From Saccoglossus kowalevskii (Eukaryota > Hemichordata > Enteropneusta > Harrimaniidae): a stretch of DNA of 15,826 bases. Positions 1 to 10,800 of this stretch are shown here, piece after piece. The notes under the pieces are model-generated. The model saw only the letters and a list, made by a program, of their open reading frames with translations. It did no database searches and was not told where the DNA came from. Both the position numbers and the translations under genes were made by a program. The DNA is taken from assembly GCF_000003605.2 (NCBI RefSeq), contig NW_003123905.1, forward strand, positions 616,339-632,164, written 5' to 3'. Every line of letters begins with the position of its first letter. Positions within the stretch are counted from its first letter, which is position 1.

Positions 1-593
1 ATCACATCTACGCAACCAAGGGCACGAGGTGATCAATATATCGACGATTCGGCGGAGCCCGCTCACTCCACTCAGATTTTGCTTCTGGTTCATTGCGCAA
101 CGTTACAACTCGATGGCGTGCATTTTTCCTCTTCTGCCGTTTCTTTTGCATCCAGCCAGTTCCGGCCACAACACGAACGATTATTCGCTACACACAGTTC
201 CTCGCCCGCTCGTTTACAAGCACGGCATCTATCCGCAACTATCTCAACGGTGTTCGGCTGCTGCATCTTTTCGTCACAGAGACCCCAGCTTCACTCGACT
301 CATTCAAACTGCGCCTTGTCCTCCGGGGAAAACAGCGTATAACAGCGCACCAGCCTCGCTGCAAGTTGTCTATCACATCAGATATCCTTCTTCGAATTCA
401 TCGTCTCTTGGACTTTACACGCCCGCTGCACGTTACGCTGTGGTCCGCTTTCCTCATCGCATTTTTTTCGTTCCTGCGCAAGTCCAACCTGGTGCCCCCT
501 TCAGATACAGCTTATGATGCCCGCATTCATCTCTCGCGGGGCAGCGTCGAATACAACACCACAGGTTTGAAAGTCGGGTTCGTTCTTTGCCAG
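1..593 (+). mobile_element. DIRS/Ngaro-like tyrosine recombinase remnant, truncated
   Basis: An open frame from about 60 to 593 (first Met at 93) resembles the tyrosine recombinase domain of DIRS-type YR retrotransposons. Visible marks are the N-terminal core-binding part (PVPATTRTIIRY, then NYLNGVRLLHLF), the LRLVLRGKQR helix, and the box with the first catalytic arginine, FLRKSNLVPPS (Arg codon at 477-479, residue 129 from Met93). The frame stops at TGA 594-596, right where such proteins usually go on with a WSKTIQ-like stretch, so the second catalytic box (H-x-x-R and Tyr) is absent and the domain cannot be active. Upstream, frame 3 is closed at 30-32, while frame 2 is open from 2, so a frameshift is possible there. 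Base composition is clearly GC-richer than the rest of the window, which points to a younger insertion. Crypton or a host-adopted integrase are less likely alternatives. Confidence 0.65.
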
Positions 594-1726
594 TGAATAA
601 TTGTTGTATTTTGTACGCAGTTCAAAATTGTTAATTATTCATTTGCATACTTTTCATTTGCATAACTTCGTTTGTTTGTTTAATTGCTCCACTGCGCATG
701 TTTCTTGTAGCCAATTCGCTTCGTTCTGTTTACATGCACTGTTTACATCGCACGCTGTTCGTGCCCAGTCATTTCTGTTCGGGTTATTTTCACCCACCCA
801 CCCACCCACCCATAATGTTACAGCAAGTCTCAGAAGTATTGGGGCAGCCAATTTGCAAACTTTGGCTTTCGAATCTCGCTGGCGTCATCTTGCCCACTTA
901 AGGCAAATTTATATAACGGTAGGGGACGATCCTCATACTTTAGGAGCTAATCAGCGTCGGTCTTACAGTTGGATGGCGATTTCGCTTTCAAATATACCAG
1001 GAAAAGTGTTCTATGCTCTTCGTGTCCACCCAAAAACAGTGGTTTTTCCATCGGTTATCTTTATGTTACCCCAACGGATCGTTTGAGTGTGAAAGTTTGT
1101 TATTTTCTCCCTGATATGTAGGAAACTGTTTTCTCAACTTATCTAAAGTCAAACTTTACTACATGACAAGAAAAGAAGCAGAAACTTCTATTTTCCCTTC
1201 CCTGGAAAAGAAAATTCTTCCTCTCTGACTTCCTTACTTTCATGTAATTTGCTTCATGTTCTGATTCAAAATTGTGAATGGCTTTTTTTGTGTCCCTGTG
1301 TAATTTGTGAAATCAAACGTAAAAACAGGACACACAAATGTTATAGCATCGTAATGGTGTCAAAGCATCACATGGGATGCAACACACAAAAGTATTTTTG
1401 AGTAATTTCACACCTAATAAATGTACACATTTGATGATGGTCAATTTTGATGACATAGGAGTTTCTCAACATCATCTTTTTCCTTCTGAAAAAAATTTTC
1501 ATTTTGACATGAGCTATAAAAAGCTATTCAATTTCAAAGTCAATTTCAATGTTCGGCCCACGCCTATCGGCATCACGTGAGAAAATTGACTTATTCTATT
1601 TGGGATTTTATGTCTACATGTTTGGCTGTCTGAGCAAGATAATAAAAATTGTAAAGTCTTTACAGTCATATTATGCTTACTTTGTTTAACAAGTTTTAGA
1701 AATGTTTTTTTTTGACGTTATTTCAG
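594..1726. other. Gene-free stretch between recombinase remnant and first YEATS2 exon
   Basis: Nothing here could be identified as coding. The part up to about 1085 keeps the GC-richer look of the recombinase remnant and may be its 3' region; it includes a short CCCA run at about 791-812. Open frames in it (601-1086, 698-901) give peptides without domain signs. From about 1090 the composition becomes AT-rich like the YEATS2 introns. It is most simply the 3' part of an intron, because the exon coding for the start of the YEATS domain was not found in the window. A polypyrimidine stretch and TTTCAG at 1721-1726 form the acceptor of the next exon. Confidence 0.5.
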
Positions 1727-1809
1727 GAACCTCGTATTGATCATTTTGTGAAGAAAGTTTGGTTCTTTCTGCATCCAAGTTATCGACCCAATGACTTAGT
1801 TGAAGTCAG
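1727..1809 (+). CDS. YEATS2: YEATS2 exon 1 of window: YEATS domain, acyl-lysine cage part
   Basis: Acceptor TTTCAG precedes GAA; the donor is GTAAAG at 1810. It encodes 27 residues, [18 protein letters not shown]..., and leaves AG for a split codon. In human YEATS2 the matching segment holds His259, Ser261 and Tyr262, which line the acetyl-lysine pocket; all three are present here as H16, S18 and Y19 of the fragment (LHPSY). The preceding strands of the fold (the HKWMVYVRG-like piece) are not in the window, so at least one more exon lies upstream. Confidence 0.95.
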
Positions 1810-4800
1810 GTAAAGTTGCTAATTATATATCATGTTATGACATTTTATCTCTGCTTCAAAGCGTGTGATTCAAAGGTTTTATTCTGGGTCATAAAACATT
1901 GCCTAATTCCTAGCCATCCCCATCTTCATCAAAAATCCTAATATAACTATCAAAACACTCTCCACTCATGATTCTTAGCCCAGGGAATTATTTTGACTTT
2001 TACAAGTGAACATACATTTGGTAATTCCTAACTAGGAATGCATTTCATTCAATGTCTGTGTCACTGGCCGTGTATTTCATCTGAAACCCTTAAATCTTAA
2101 AGTGTCTGTTGATGTATCTCGGTCAATTACCTGTTTACTTCGAGCTTAGTTACTAATGACCTAAATTACGCTTTCATTTCTTCCAACCATTTATATTAAC
2201 TCACTTGTCCTATATGACATATAACAAATTTATTGACCTGTGATGTAATGTAACAATCTGTTCGTCTGTCCATCCATCTGTCTGTTCGTATAGACTGATA
2301 TCAGAAGCGCTATTCACACAATTTTGAAGATACAACACGCAATGTTAAAGACATTGCATACTTATTCATTCAACATATTCAATGACCATATATGGGCATG
2401 TGACCTCATTAAAAATGCGTAACTATCATATCTGGAGCACTATTGCAGATATAAGTGTTCAATCTGTGCTTTTGACAGTGATGCCAGAGATCGTCTATTT
2501 CTGATGGTTTTCTTTGTAACCAATCTGTGAATTTATTAGTCCCCGTTCGGACGAAGTCGGGGACTTATAATTTGGTCTCTGTCCGTCCGTGCGTCCGTGC
2601 GTCCGTCCGGAGTCATATCTCAGAATCCCTTGGACCGATTCCGTTCATTCTTTGCATGTGCCTAGTACCTTACATGTATGTGGGACATATGCACATGCAG
2701 TGATTTAGCGATTCGATTCAAAATGGCCGACTGGCAGCCATCTTGTTTTTTGAAAATGTTGTATTTTGAACATGCTTTGTCAGTTTTCATTCAAACTTGG
2801 TACATAGATTATACATGTTAGGATACATGTCCATGACGATTTATTTCGCAATTGGATCAAAGATGGTCGACTGGCAGGCATCTTGTTTTTGTTTTTTTAT
2901 GCGGTATCTTGGACGTGCTCTGTCAGTTTTCATTCAAATTAGGCACATACATGTACTTTATACATGTTAGGATGCATGTCCATGACAATTTGTTTAAAAT
3001 TCTGGTCAAGGATGGCCGTTTGACAGCCATCTGACTTTTTGGCCTTACTACATTTCCACAATTTATGTACCATTTTCATTCGTATTTGGCACATTCATCA
3101 TACATATCTCTGTGTTTCATAATCAGATCAAAGATGGCTGAATAACGGCTATTTTTATTTTGGCCATATTACTATGACACGAAACACGTGTTTTCATGTA
3201 AATAAACAATCTGTTGTATACGCCACTTGGAACTCAAGTTTCAAGGACACGCTTGCGACAACCCCTCCGCTTTAATATGACAAGCACAAAGAGAACTTAA
3301 CGGGGACTGTGTCATTTTCAATGACTTGTTATTTGTAAATTCATTCTAATCAATTCTTTTCTTTGACTTTATCTCCATTCCTGCAGTGAACCACCATTCC
3401 ATTTGACAAGAAGAGGATGGGGAGAGTTTCCAGTGCGTGTTCAGTTACATTTTGTTGACCCAAGAAATAAGAAAGTGGACATAATTCACAATTTGAAGGT
3501 ACATTGTAACATTCTCACTGCATTAATGCAGCTACTATTATAAAATACCTGTGAAGACTTGGGCTCAGTTCCGACCTAGCAGTTGAATATTAAACATCTC
3601 AGTTCAAGTGCTCCTCTCCAGTATGTTATTTTCCTCTCAGCGTGGGAGACCAATACTCACTTGGCTTTACTTTGAGAAATCAGGTCTCAGTTTACATTCA
3701 CTCATAAAATGTGTACTAAATGTGATTTCTACAATATGAGAGTAAAAGGGGAAGGTGAGCTTGTTTTGGGAAGAAAATTTCTGTAGCAACATTTTTTTTA
3801 TTTTTTTATGATAAAAAGAAGAAAAAGTTAAGTTTAAATACATCTGAGAAATGTGTTTTGAATTTATTTAAACTAACAATTCTCTGTATTGTCGTAATAT
3901 TTCATGAAATCAAAAATGATGAAACAAAATAGAAAGTTTAACTAGAAACTAGATCCTAAATTACAGTTCAAGGTCATTTGCAATGATATTTTATTTCACT
4001 CTTGACAGCTTGACCGGACATATACTGGTTTACAGACACTTGGAGCTGAAACGGTGAGTTCAAGTCTAAAGAGTATGATAAACAAAATGGTGGATTTGAC
4101 AACCTACTCAAAAATAAATATAACATGAAATAGAATCTCACAACTCGGGTCAATATTTTCCATATTCATATATAATGTATTTTTTATAAAAAACCTCTCT
4201 TTCATCTCTTTATTTATCCAAACCAGTTTATACATAATAATAATAATAATATTAATAATAATAATAATAATAATAAACTTTATTGATATCGTATCCTTTA
4301 TAGGATCTTGAATTAAGTTAAATTACAATAAAGTGTGGATGGATACAATAACTTTTATCTGCAAGTACTTGGTTGTACAGCATGTTCTCAGAAATAAACA
4401 CGCATATTTCAATGAAACTTGTGTTATTCTCATATTATGTTATTTTATCACAAGTTATTCTCTTTCAGGTTGTTGATGTAGAACTGGATAGGTACTCAAT
4501 TGATGAGATCCAAAACACAACACATATAACCAAACAAGCAAACCATGACATCTCTGAACCAATTGGCACCCTTGCAATTTCTGAAGGCAGTACAGTCGCA
4601 CATACTGAAGACATCAAACCCAATATCAATGTTGCAATGTTAGATCAAGATACGACAGCTCCTCCGTTAAACGCCGCCCAAATTGCAGCTAGGATTTCAG
4701 CAGCACAGCAGCTATGTACCCCTAGGAGCGGTAAATCACAGTATTCGAAAAAGAATGGACAGGAAGTAATGGCAACTACTGGTAACACAGTGCAGGATGG

Positions 4801-7800
4801 GTCAAAACTGGTTTCCAAGGCATCCACATCTGTCTTATCCATAGCAACGGGCACATTGTCCATGCCTCCGTTAGGTCCGATCGGCAGCGCTAAAAATCCA
4901 GCTGCAGTCACGGTTGTTACAAATACTGTAACGTCTACTGTGAAACCGAACGTGAATGTCAGTGCAAACGTTCAGCATGTACAAGCAAATGTTCAACAGG
5001 TGCATGCGCAAAAACAGCTCTCTTTGAAAAATGCATCCTCCGGCAACTTTGTTATGTTAACTACAGCACCCCAAGTAGCTGGTAGTGCCACTGTCAGTAC
5101 CCCATCATCTAATACCATGGCAACAAAAGTTTGGATCAACCAGGGTAAAGTTCAGATGTCAAGTCCAGGTGTAGTCGCTGTTGGAAATGTTGGTGTCAAG
5201 TCTAAACCAACGTCTTCTTTGCAGATAACATCACAACAAAGCATAGGTGGTGGAAAAGTCATGCAAGGGAAAACAATTACCAAAATGGCCACCCCAAGTC
5301 GACCAGCTCCAAAAGCAGAAATAGTATCGCCAACTGTTATACAGACACAGCCTGGTATCATAGCAACAGCTCCGGCTAGACCCACTGGACAAGCAGCTGT
5401 TGCTATGCCAACTGCTATTGCGGTGCCAACTGGTGTTACCATGACAGGACCTGGTGTTGCTATGGGAACACAATATTTCATTGCTGCTAAATCAACTGAC
5501 CCTAGTTTGCAAGGCAAGATGATACTGATACCCCACCAAGCTCTTATTCAGGCAACTGGACAGCGATTAGTTGCATCGGTCACTCAACAGATTCCTGGTC
5601 AGAATGTCCAGAATGTACGTCTCCGGGGAGCGACAGGTCAGGGACCAAGAATGACATCTCCAGGTCAAGTCATTGCCGGGAAGAATGCCCCAGGAATGCA
5701 AAGAGTTTCTACACCGCAAATACAGGGGAAAGTTCCGAGTGCTCAAATAAGAGGTCAAAGTGCACAGGTCAGAGGTCAAACTGTGCAGGTGAGGGGAGCA
5801 TTCCCTATTCCTCCAGGAAATGTGATTTTAATCCCTCAAGGTGCTAACATTCCTGGCATCCAACCAGGAAGCATTGTGCAAATCCAGCAGACACTTCCCG
5901 TCTCTAAGGCACCTACAGTAAGTGGGAAGCCGGGAATGGTGAAAGCTACGACCACAGGCGCCCCAATGAAAACGGCAGTGCAGATAACACCAGCATCTAG
6001 TACAACAATCCTCCCCATTTCCGGAGCTCAACAGAATACTACATTAAAAGTGACCTCAACTGGGATTACAGCTCAGCAACCAATACCAACACCATCGCGG
6101 ACTGTCTTGATGCCGCAGAATGCACCAGCCAAAGTTTTACCTGGTACAAGACTAGTGTTGTCACAACCAGCAATATCAAACCTATCCCAGCCTGCTGGAG
6201 TTTTACAAACTTCCAGCATCATCGGCAACAGAGTCTCCTCCCAGGCAATTAAAGTGGAGACACCCGCCCCTGACCATGATACTGATACCGTTCTGCACAA
6301 TAAAGGTACTGCGCCAGTCAAATTAAGAAGAGTGATACCTGTAATCAAACCAGAATTTGCCATTCCATCTACAAGGTCCATTGCAACAACTAAAATTGCC
6401 CTGACAGAAAAGCCACCTGCTGTTAATATAACAAAGCCCACCACCACCTTCATTGGCCCAAGACTCCCTGTCAGTACTGTCAGACAGAAACTAAAAGATG
6501 GTTGCCTAGCAATGAGTAAAACAATCAGGTATGTCTACATTTGCTGTTCAGTGATTTTCAGTCCCTGTTTTGGATGAAGTCAATGTCGATACCGTCCATT
6601 CATACGTTCATGCATGCAAGTATCCGTCTGGCTAGATCCATTTCTCAGACATGTTTTGACCAGTATCATTCAAATTTAACATAAAGATACAAGGCAAGAA
6701 CAACTTATATATGAACATTGATTTCATTTACCATTTGAATAATTATGGCTGACTGGCAGTCATTTTGGTTCTAAAATCGTCTATAATCTAATACACAAAT
6801 GTGTCGATAGACTCAATTTCAAAATCAAAGGAGTGCCTATGTCATTTTTGGTCAACAAAATAGGGTGAATATTAAATTTGCTTGTTCTCGGCAATCTATT
6901 GACCATTTTTATTTGCACATTACATATAGTTAATACACATTACATTACATATATATTTGATAAGACAATTTTATAATCATAGTGTTTTTGGGGGTCATTA
7001 TTGGTCCAAAAATTCAAGCGAAAATGATACTTTTTGAATCAAAAACCCATACTTAACATGCATAGATCTAAAAACAATATTTATGTACACCTATGTGTTT
7101 TAGTGATTTTACCTGTAGTGAATTTTGTAAAAATTGATCAAAGTATTACAGAGTTATGATGCCACATGCATTTTTTTTTTGAGCAAAAATTACATTTGCA
7201 TGCACAGATCCAAAAACTAAATTGACTTGATGACTTGTTTATTCTAGTCTTGATAAAGTACAGTCTATTGAAGATATTGTTCATACTCTTATCAAGCGTA
7301 ATCCACTTATCAATAAGCACAGGGGTAGGTTTGAATTCAATTATTTTTTTAACATTACGGTATATATTCAATCTTGGGTAGATTCCATGTTGAAGAAAAT
7401 ATTTTTAACTTCAAAAAAAATTATTTTTTGAATTTTGTAATTCTGGAAAAATCATTGAATGTTGTAGAAGTGCAGTGCACTTCTCGAACACACTCCTACA
7501 TTGATGTCATCTATTGATTGACGTCGGGGACTTCATTAAGAGTGGGTTGCTGGTTGTATGGCCGGCTACAAGCCCAAATTGGTCGTCTACTTTCTTGTCT
7601 CTCAACAACCATCCCCCTTTGCACTGCAGAGAGCCTTTTTATTTATTTGTTTATTTTTTGGCCTGTTGTTACAGAATGAAGGCCTGCTATTAAATACATT
7701 TGTGAAAACCCTGTGACATTATATGCAGTATGTGATATCTAGTTGAGTGCAGATGGGTTTATAAGGTTTCTCCTAAAATAATACAAGATTCCAATTCAAC

Positions 7801-10800
7801 TACTGTGGAATACTTTATTTTCGCTGGAATTAATTTTCGCTGAAAAGGGTTTTTGGGAGTTTTGCTTGGAATTTATTTTCACTGATTTTTGATGAGATTA
7901 ATGTAAAATATAGGAAAAAATGTATATTCGCTGGTTTTTATTTTCACGGAATCATCCCTTCAGCGAAAATAGCGAAAATAAATTCCAATCGAAAATAAAG
8001 TATTCCACAGTATTAAGCTTCAACTCTTAACAAATACATCATATAAAAAGAAATTGAGATGGGACTGCACAATAATGTGCAGTTGGAACAGGTTTTTAAT
8101 TTACACATGGTTAGGTTTTACTGCATGTATTTACTGTGAGCTATAGTAGTCGTGTGTGCACTTACATAAATGACAGTAGTGTGCCAGTGTTCATATGAAG
8201 TAATCTAGTGTAAAATCAACTTTTTAGCTCCGCTGTCGACTTTGTTGAGCGGAGCTTATCATATGAGTGATTGTCCGTCGTCGCCTGTGTCCATTTTTTA
8301 CTTTTTCGACTTCTTCTTGAAAACTACATGCCTGAATGCTTTGATACTTGGTGTATGTGTACCTTGGGTAGACCTCTCTCAGATTTGTTCATTTCATGAT
8401 CATATCTTCAATTCTCTAGTTTTGGTGAATATTTTTGTCATTTTTGGTAAAAAGTGATATTTTCGACTTCTTGTTAAAAACCGCAAGTCCAATTGCTTTG
8501 ATATTACATATATAGGTACTAAATGTGGATCTCTCTCAGATTTGTTCATTTTGTAATGATATCTTCAATTCTCTAATTTTGGTGAATATTTTTGTCATTT
8601 TTGGTAAAAAGTGTTATTTTCGACTTCTTGTTAAAAACCGCAAGTCCAATTGCTTTGATATTACATATATAGGTACTAAATGTGGATCTCTCTCATATTT
8701 GTTCATTTTGTAATGATATCTTTAATTCTCTAGTTTTAGTGAATATTTTTGTCATTTTTGGTAAAAAGTGATATTTTCGACTTCTTGTTAAAAACCGCAA
8801 GTCCAATTGCTTTGATATTACATATATAGGTACTACATGTGGACCACTCTCAAATTTGTTCATTTCATGATGATATCTTGAATTTTCTAATTTTGATGAA
8901 TATTTTTGTCATTTTTGGTAAAAAGTGATATTTTCAACTTCTTGTTAAAAATCACAATCATTTATGGTGAAAAATGATATTTTTGAAGTCCCATTGCATT
9001 GATACTATGCATATTGTTCATTTTCTAATGATATCTTCTGTTCTTTAATTGAAATGTGCATTGCTAACAGCGGAGCTATCTCAGCCGAGAGGCTGCTTGT
9101 TTTTTGTATTTGTGCACTTCTGTGGAATTCCTGATTCCCGTATTAACAGCGTTTGCGAATTTATCATTTGTGCGCTTGCACATAATGTGTGACCTGATAT
9201 CAACAAACAAACAAGACAGATTTTGAATTTTCCAAATGTGCAGTATACCACTCATCTGTGTTTCCAGCTCGCAGCTTAAAAAAATCACTTTATATCAGCC
9301 TCTGAAAGTTTGCTCACTGGTCTGCCTAAGCTAGAAATATGAACATGCAAATTAACAAAATTAAAAAAACCATGTCATGATCGTATTTACACCTGTACCA
9401 TATCTTTTTCACTTCATTTTCTAAAAAAAAAATGATCTTTTTAAATTGGTAATCCACTTTTCTCAGCTGTATTATATAGTTCTTCTAGCTACCCCTTTTT
9501 TACCCATTCATGCTCACTTCGCTACCTTATTTTAATAACTGTTTTGAGTATGCCACTGACTTCTTCAAGGGTTGTTCTTTTTTCACTTTTTATATTTCTG
9601 TCCTACCGTCGCCTTATTGCCTGGTAGGTTACGTATACGCAAATAGAATTACATTGAATCTATCGATAATTCGGGAATCAAGAATCGAATGCATTTAAGT
9701 TAGCGTATCTTCATTATTAGTGAGAATAGAAAAATTATAGCCTGGTGAATAACTAATACAAGAGTAGATAGTATAGAAATCTCATCCAGGAGTTTATTAG
9801 TTTGACAGTCCAAACTTTTGTTTTACTCTTTTCTATTATTTCTATTCACTGCGATTTAGTTCAACATGAACATCCGTTCTGTGCCTTATCCTATGACGAA
9901 TACAAGTCATGGCCACTCGGGAAACAAAGAGGTGCTGAGTGGAAGAGAGCTGCTAAAGTCAGGAAAATCCTTCTACAAATTATTAAAAACTCGGAAAAAT
10001 TCACGGAAAAAGATGTATGGAGTACAAAAAGGATTCTTACATGGAGTAGAAAACATGGTTATGCAGTCTCAGACATAGGTGAGTAATACCATTGAGTGAA
10101 TGGTCGATGTAAAAATAAACATTATAAATAATACCTATGTCGCAGTTATTTCCATCACTAATGCCTGCACTCGAACCGAATGAGCAAACATTCTGAATTA
10201 ATGCTGATAAAAACAATTATTATACATCTGTAACGCCATAAGTTATTTTCATCCTACCATATTAGGAAATGCGAATTCCAAATATGGATTGATTACGCGC
10301 ATAGGTATCCTCTAATAATTAAAACATATGCGCATAGGTGTCCTCTAATAATAAAAACAAACATGGCAGTTTGACCGGAGCCCATATAAAGAAGTTCGCT
10401 CAATCTGTTCTAAACTTTTTGTTTTTCGGCATTCCCATGATGTATCCTTGGGAGGAAAAGATGTATAATAACGAGGATACCGAAAAGTAAGCACTCGGGC
10501 AGTAATAACCTCATATTATACTGGAGTTTTAGCTGAATTCAAATTTTTAACCACTGAGCATGCACTGCAATGCATTGTGGGTGAAAACATCTCGTCCACT
10601 AAAAGATGTGCCTGTGGGATAAACCCACAGATGTGTGTGTTCATATGGGCCTGGTTGACACTGGGATACAGCACAATAAATTTCCGTAATGTTGTTATGA
10701 CCTAGGAAAGATGGTTACAAAGTCCAAACATGGAATATAGAATCTGTGGCTTAATGCACTGTATGTCAGCACTTGCACATACAAAAGTCAGAAAAAGTTC

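Larger units (their letters stand above)
1810..3386 (+). other. Intron 1, with a Helentron-like element and an older relative
   Basis: Phase-2 intron. From about 2245 to 2530 there is a decayed left end with a CTGTC/CATC run and an ACTGATATCAGAA stretch resembling the body of the element that follows. An intact-looking Helentron-like element occupies 2538-3330. No exon-like open frame is conserved in the rest. Confidence 0.75.
7325..9859 (+). other. Intron 5, with MITE and Helentron-like element
   Basis: This is the longest intron in the window apart from the open-ended last one (phase 1). It holds a perfect 19-bp palindrome (7466-7484), a MITE (7801-8012) and a Helentron-like element with tandem core (8226-9101). 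The stretches 7485-7800 and 9102-9850 show no gene; a lone GTCGGGGACTT at about 7525-7535 recalls the terminal sequence of the AGTCCCCG family. Confidence 0.75.

Noticed and set aside
601-1086. 161-residue open frame after the recombinase remnant
   Set aside because: Composition-driven frame with no recognisable domain; other frames in the same stretch are equally open (654-851 minus, 698-901 plus).
3291-3330. Cut-and-paste DNA transposon with AGTCCCCGTT terminal inverted repeats and target duplication
   Set aside because: No convincing target-site duplication flanks the inverted repeats, and the hairpin plus CTTGTT after the right repeat is better explained by a Helentron-like end.
4373-4468. 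Possible alternative start of the gene at Met 4373 with a hydrophobic stretch resembling a signal peptide
   Set aside because: The acceptor TCTTTCAG at 4468 and continuity from the YEATS exons (LQTLGAET to VVDVEL) show this is intron read-through.
4645-6453. Several antisense open frames (for example 5152-5517 and 6073-6453 on the minus strand)
   Set aside because: They lie opposite the giant YEATS2 exon, where low-complexity codons leave the reverse strand open by chance. They show no domains and no independent start context.
6558-7535. One large Helentron-like element from 6558 to the GTCGGGGACTT at about 7525-7535
   Set aside because: That span would contain a real YEATS2 exon (7248-7324), and no right-end hairpin plus CTTGTT follows the putative end.
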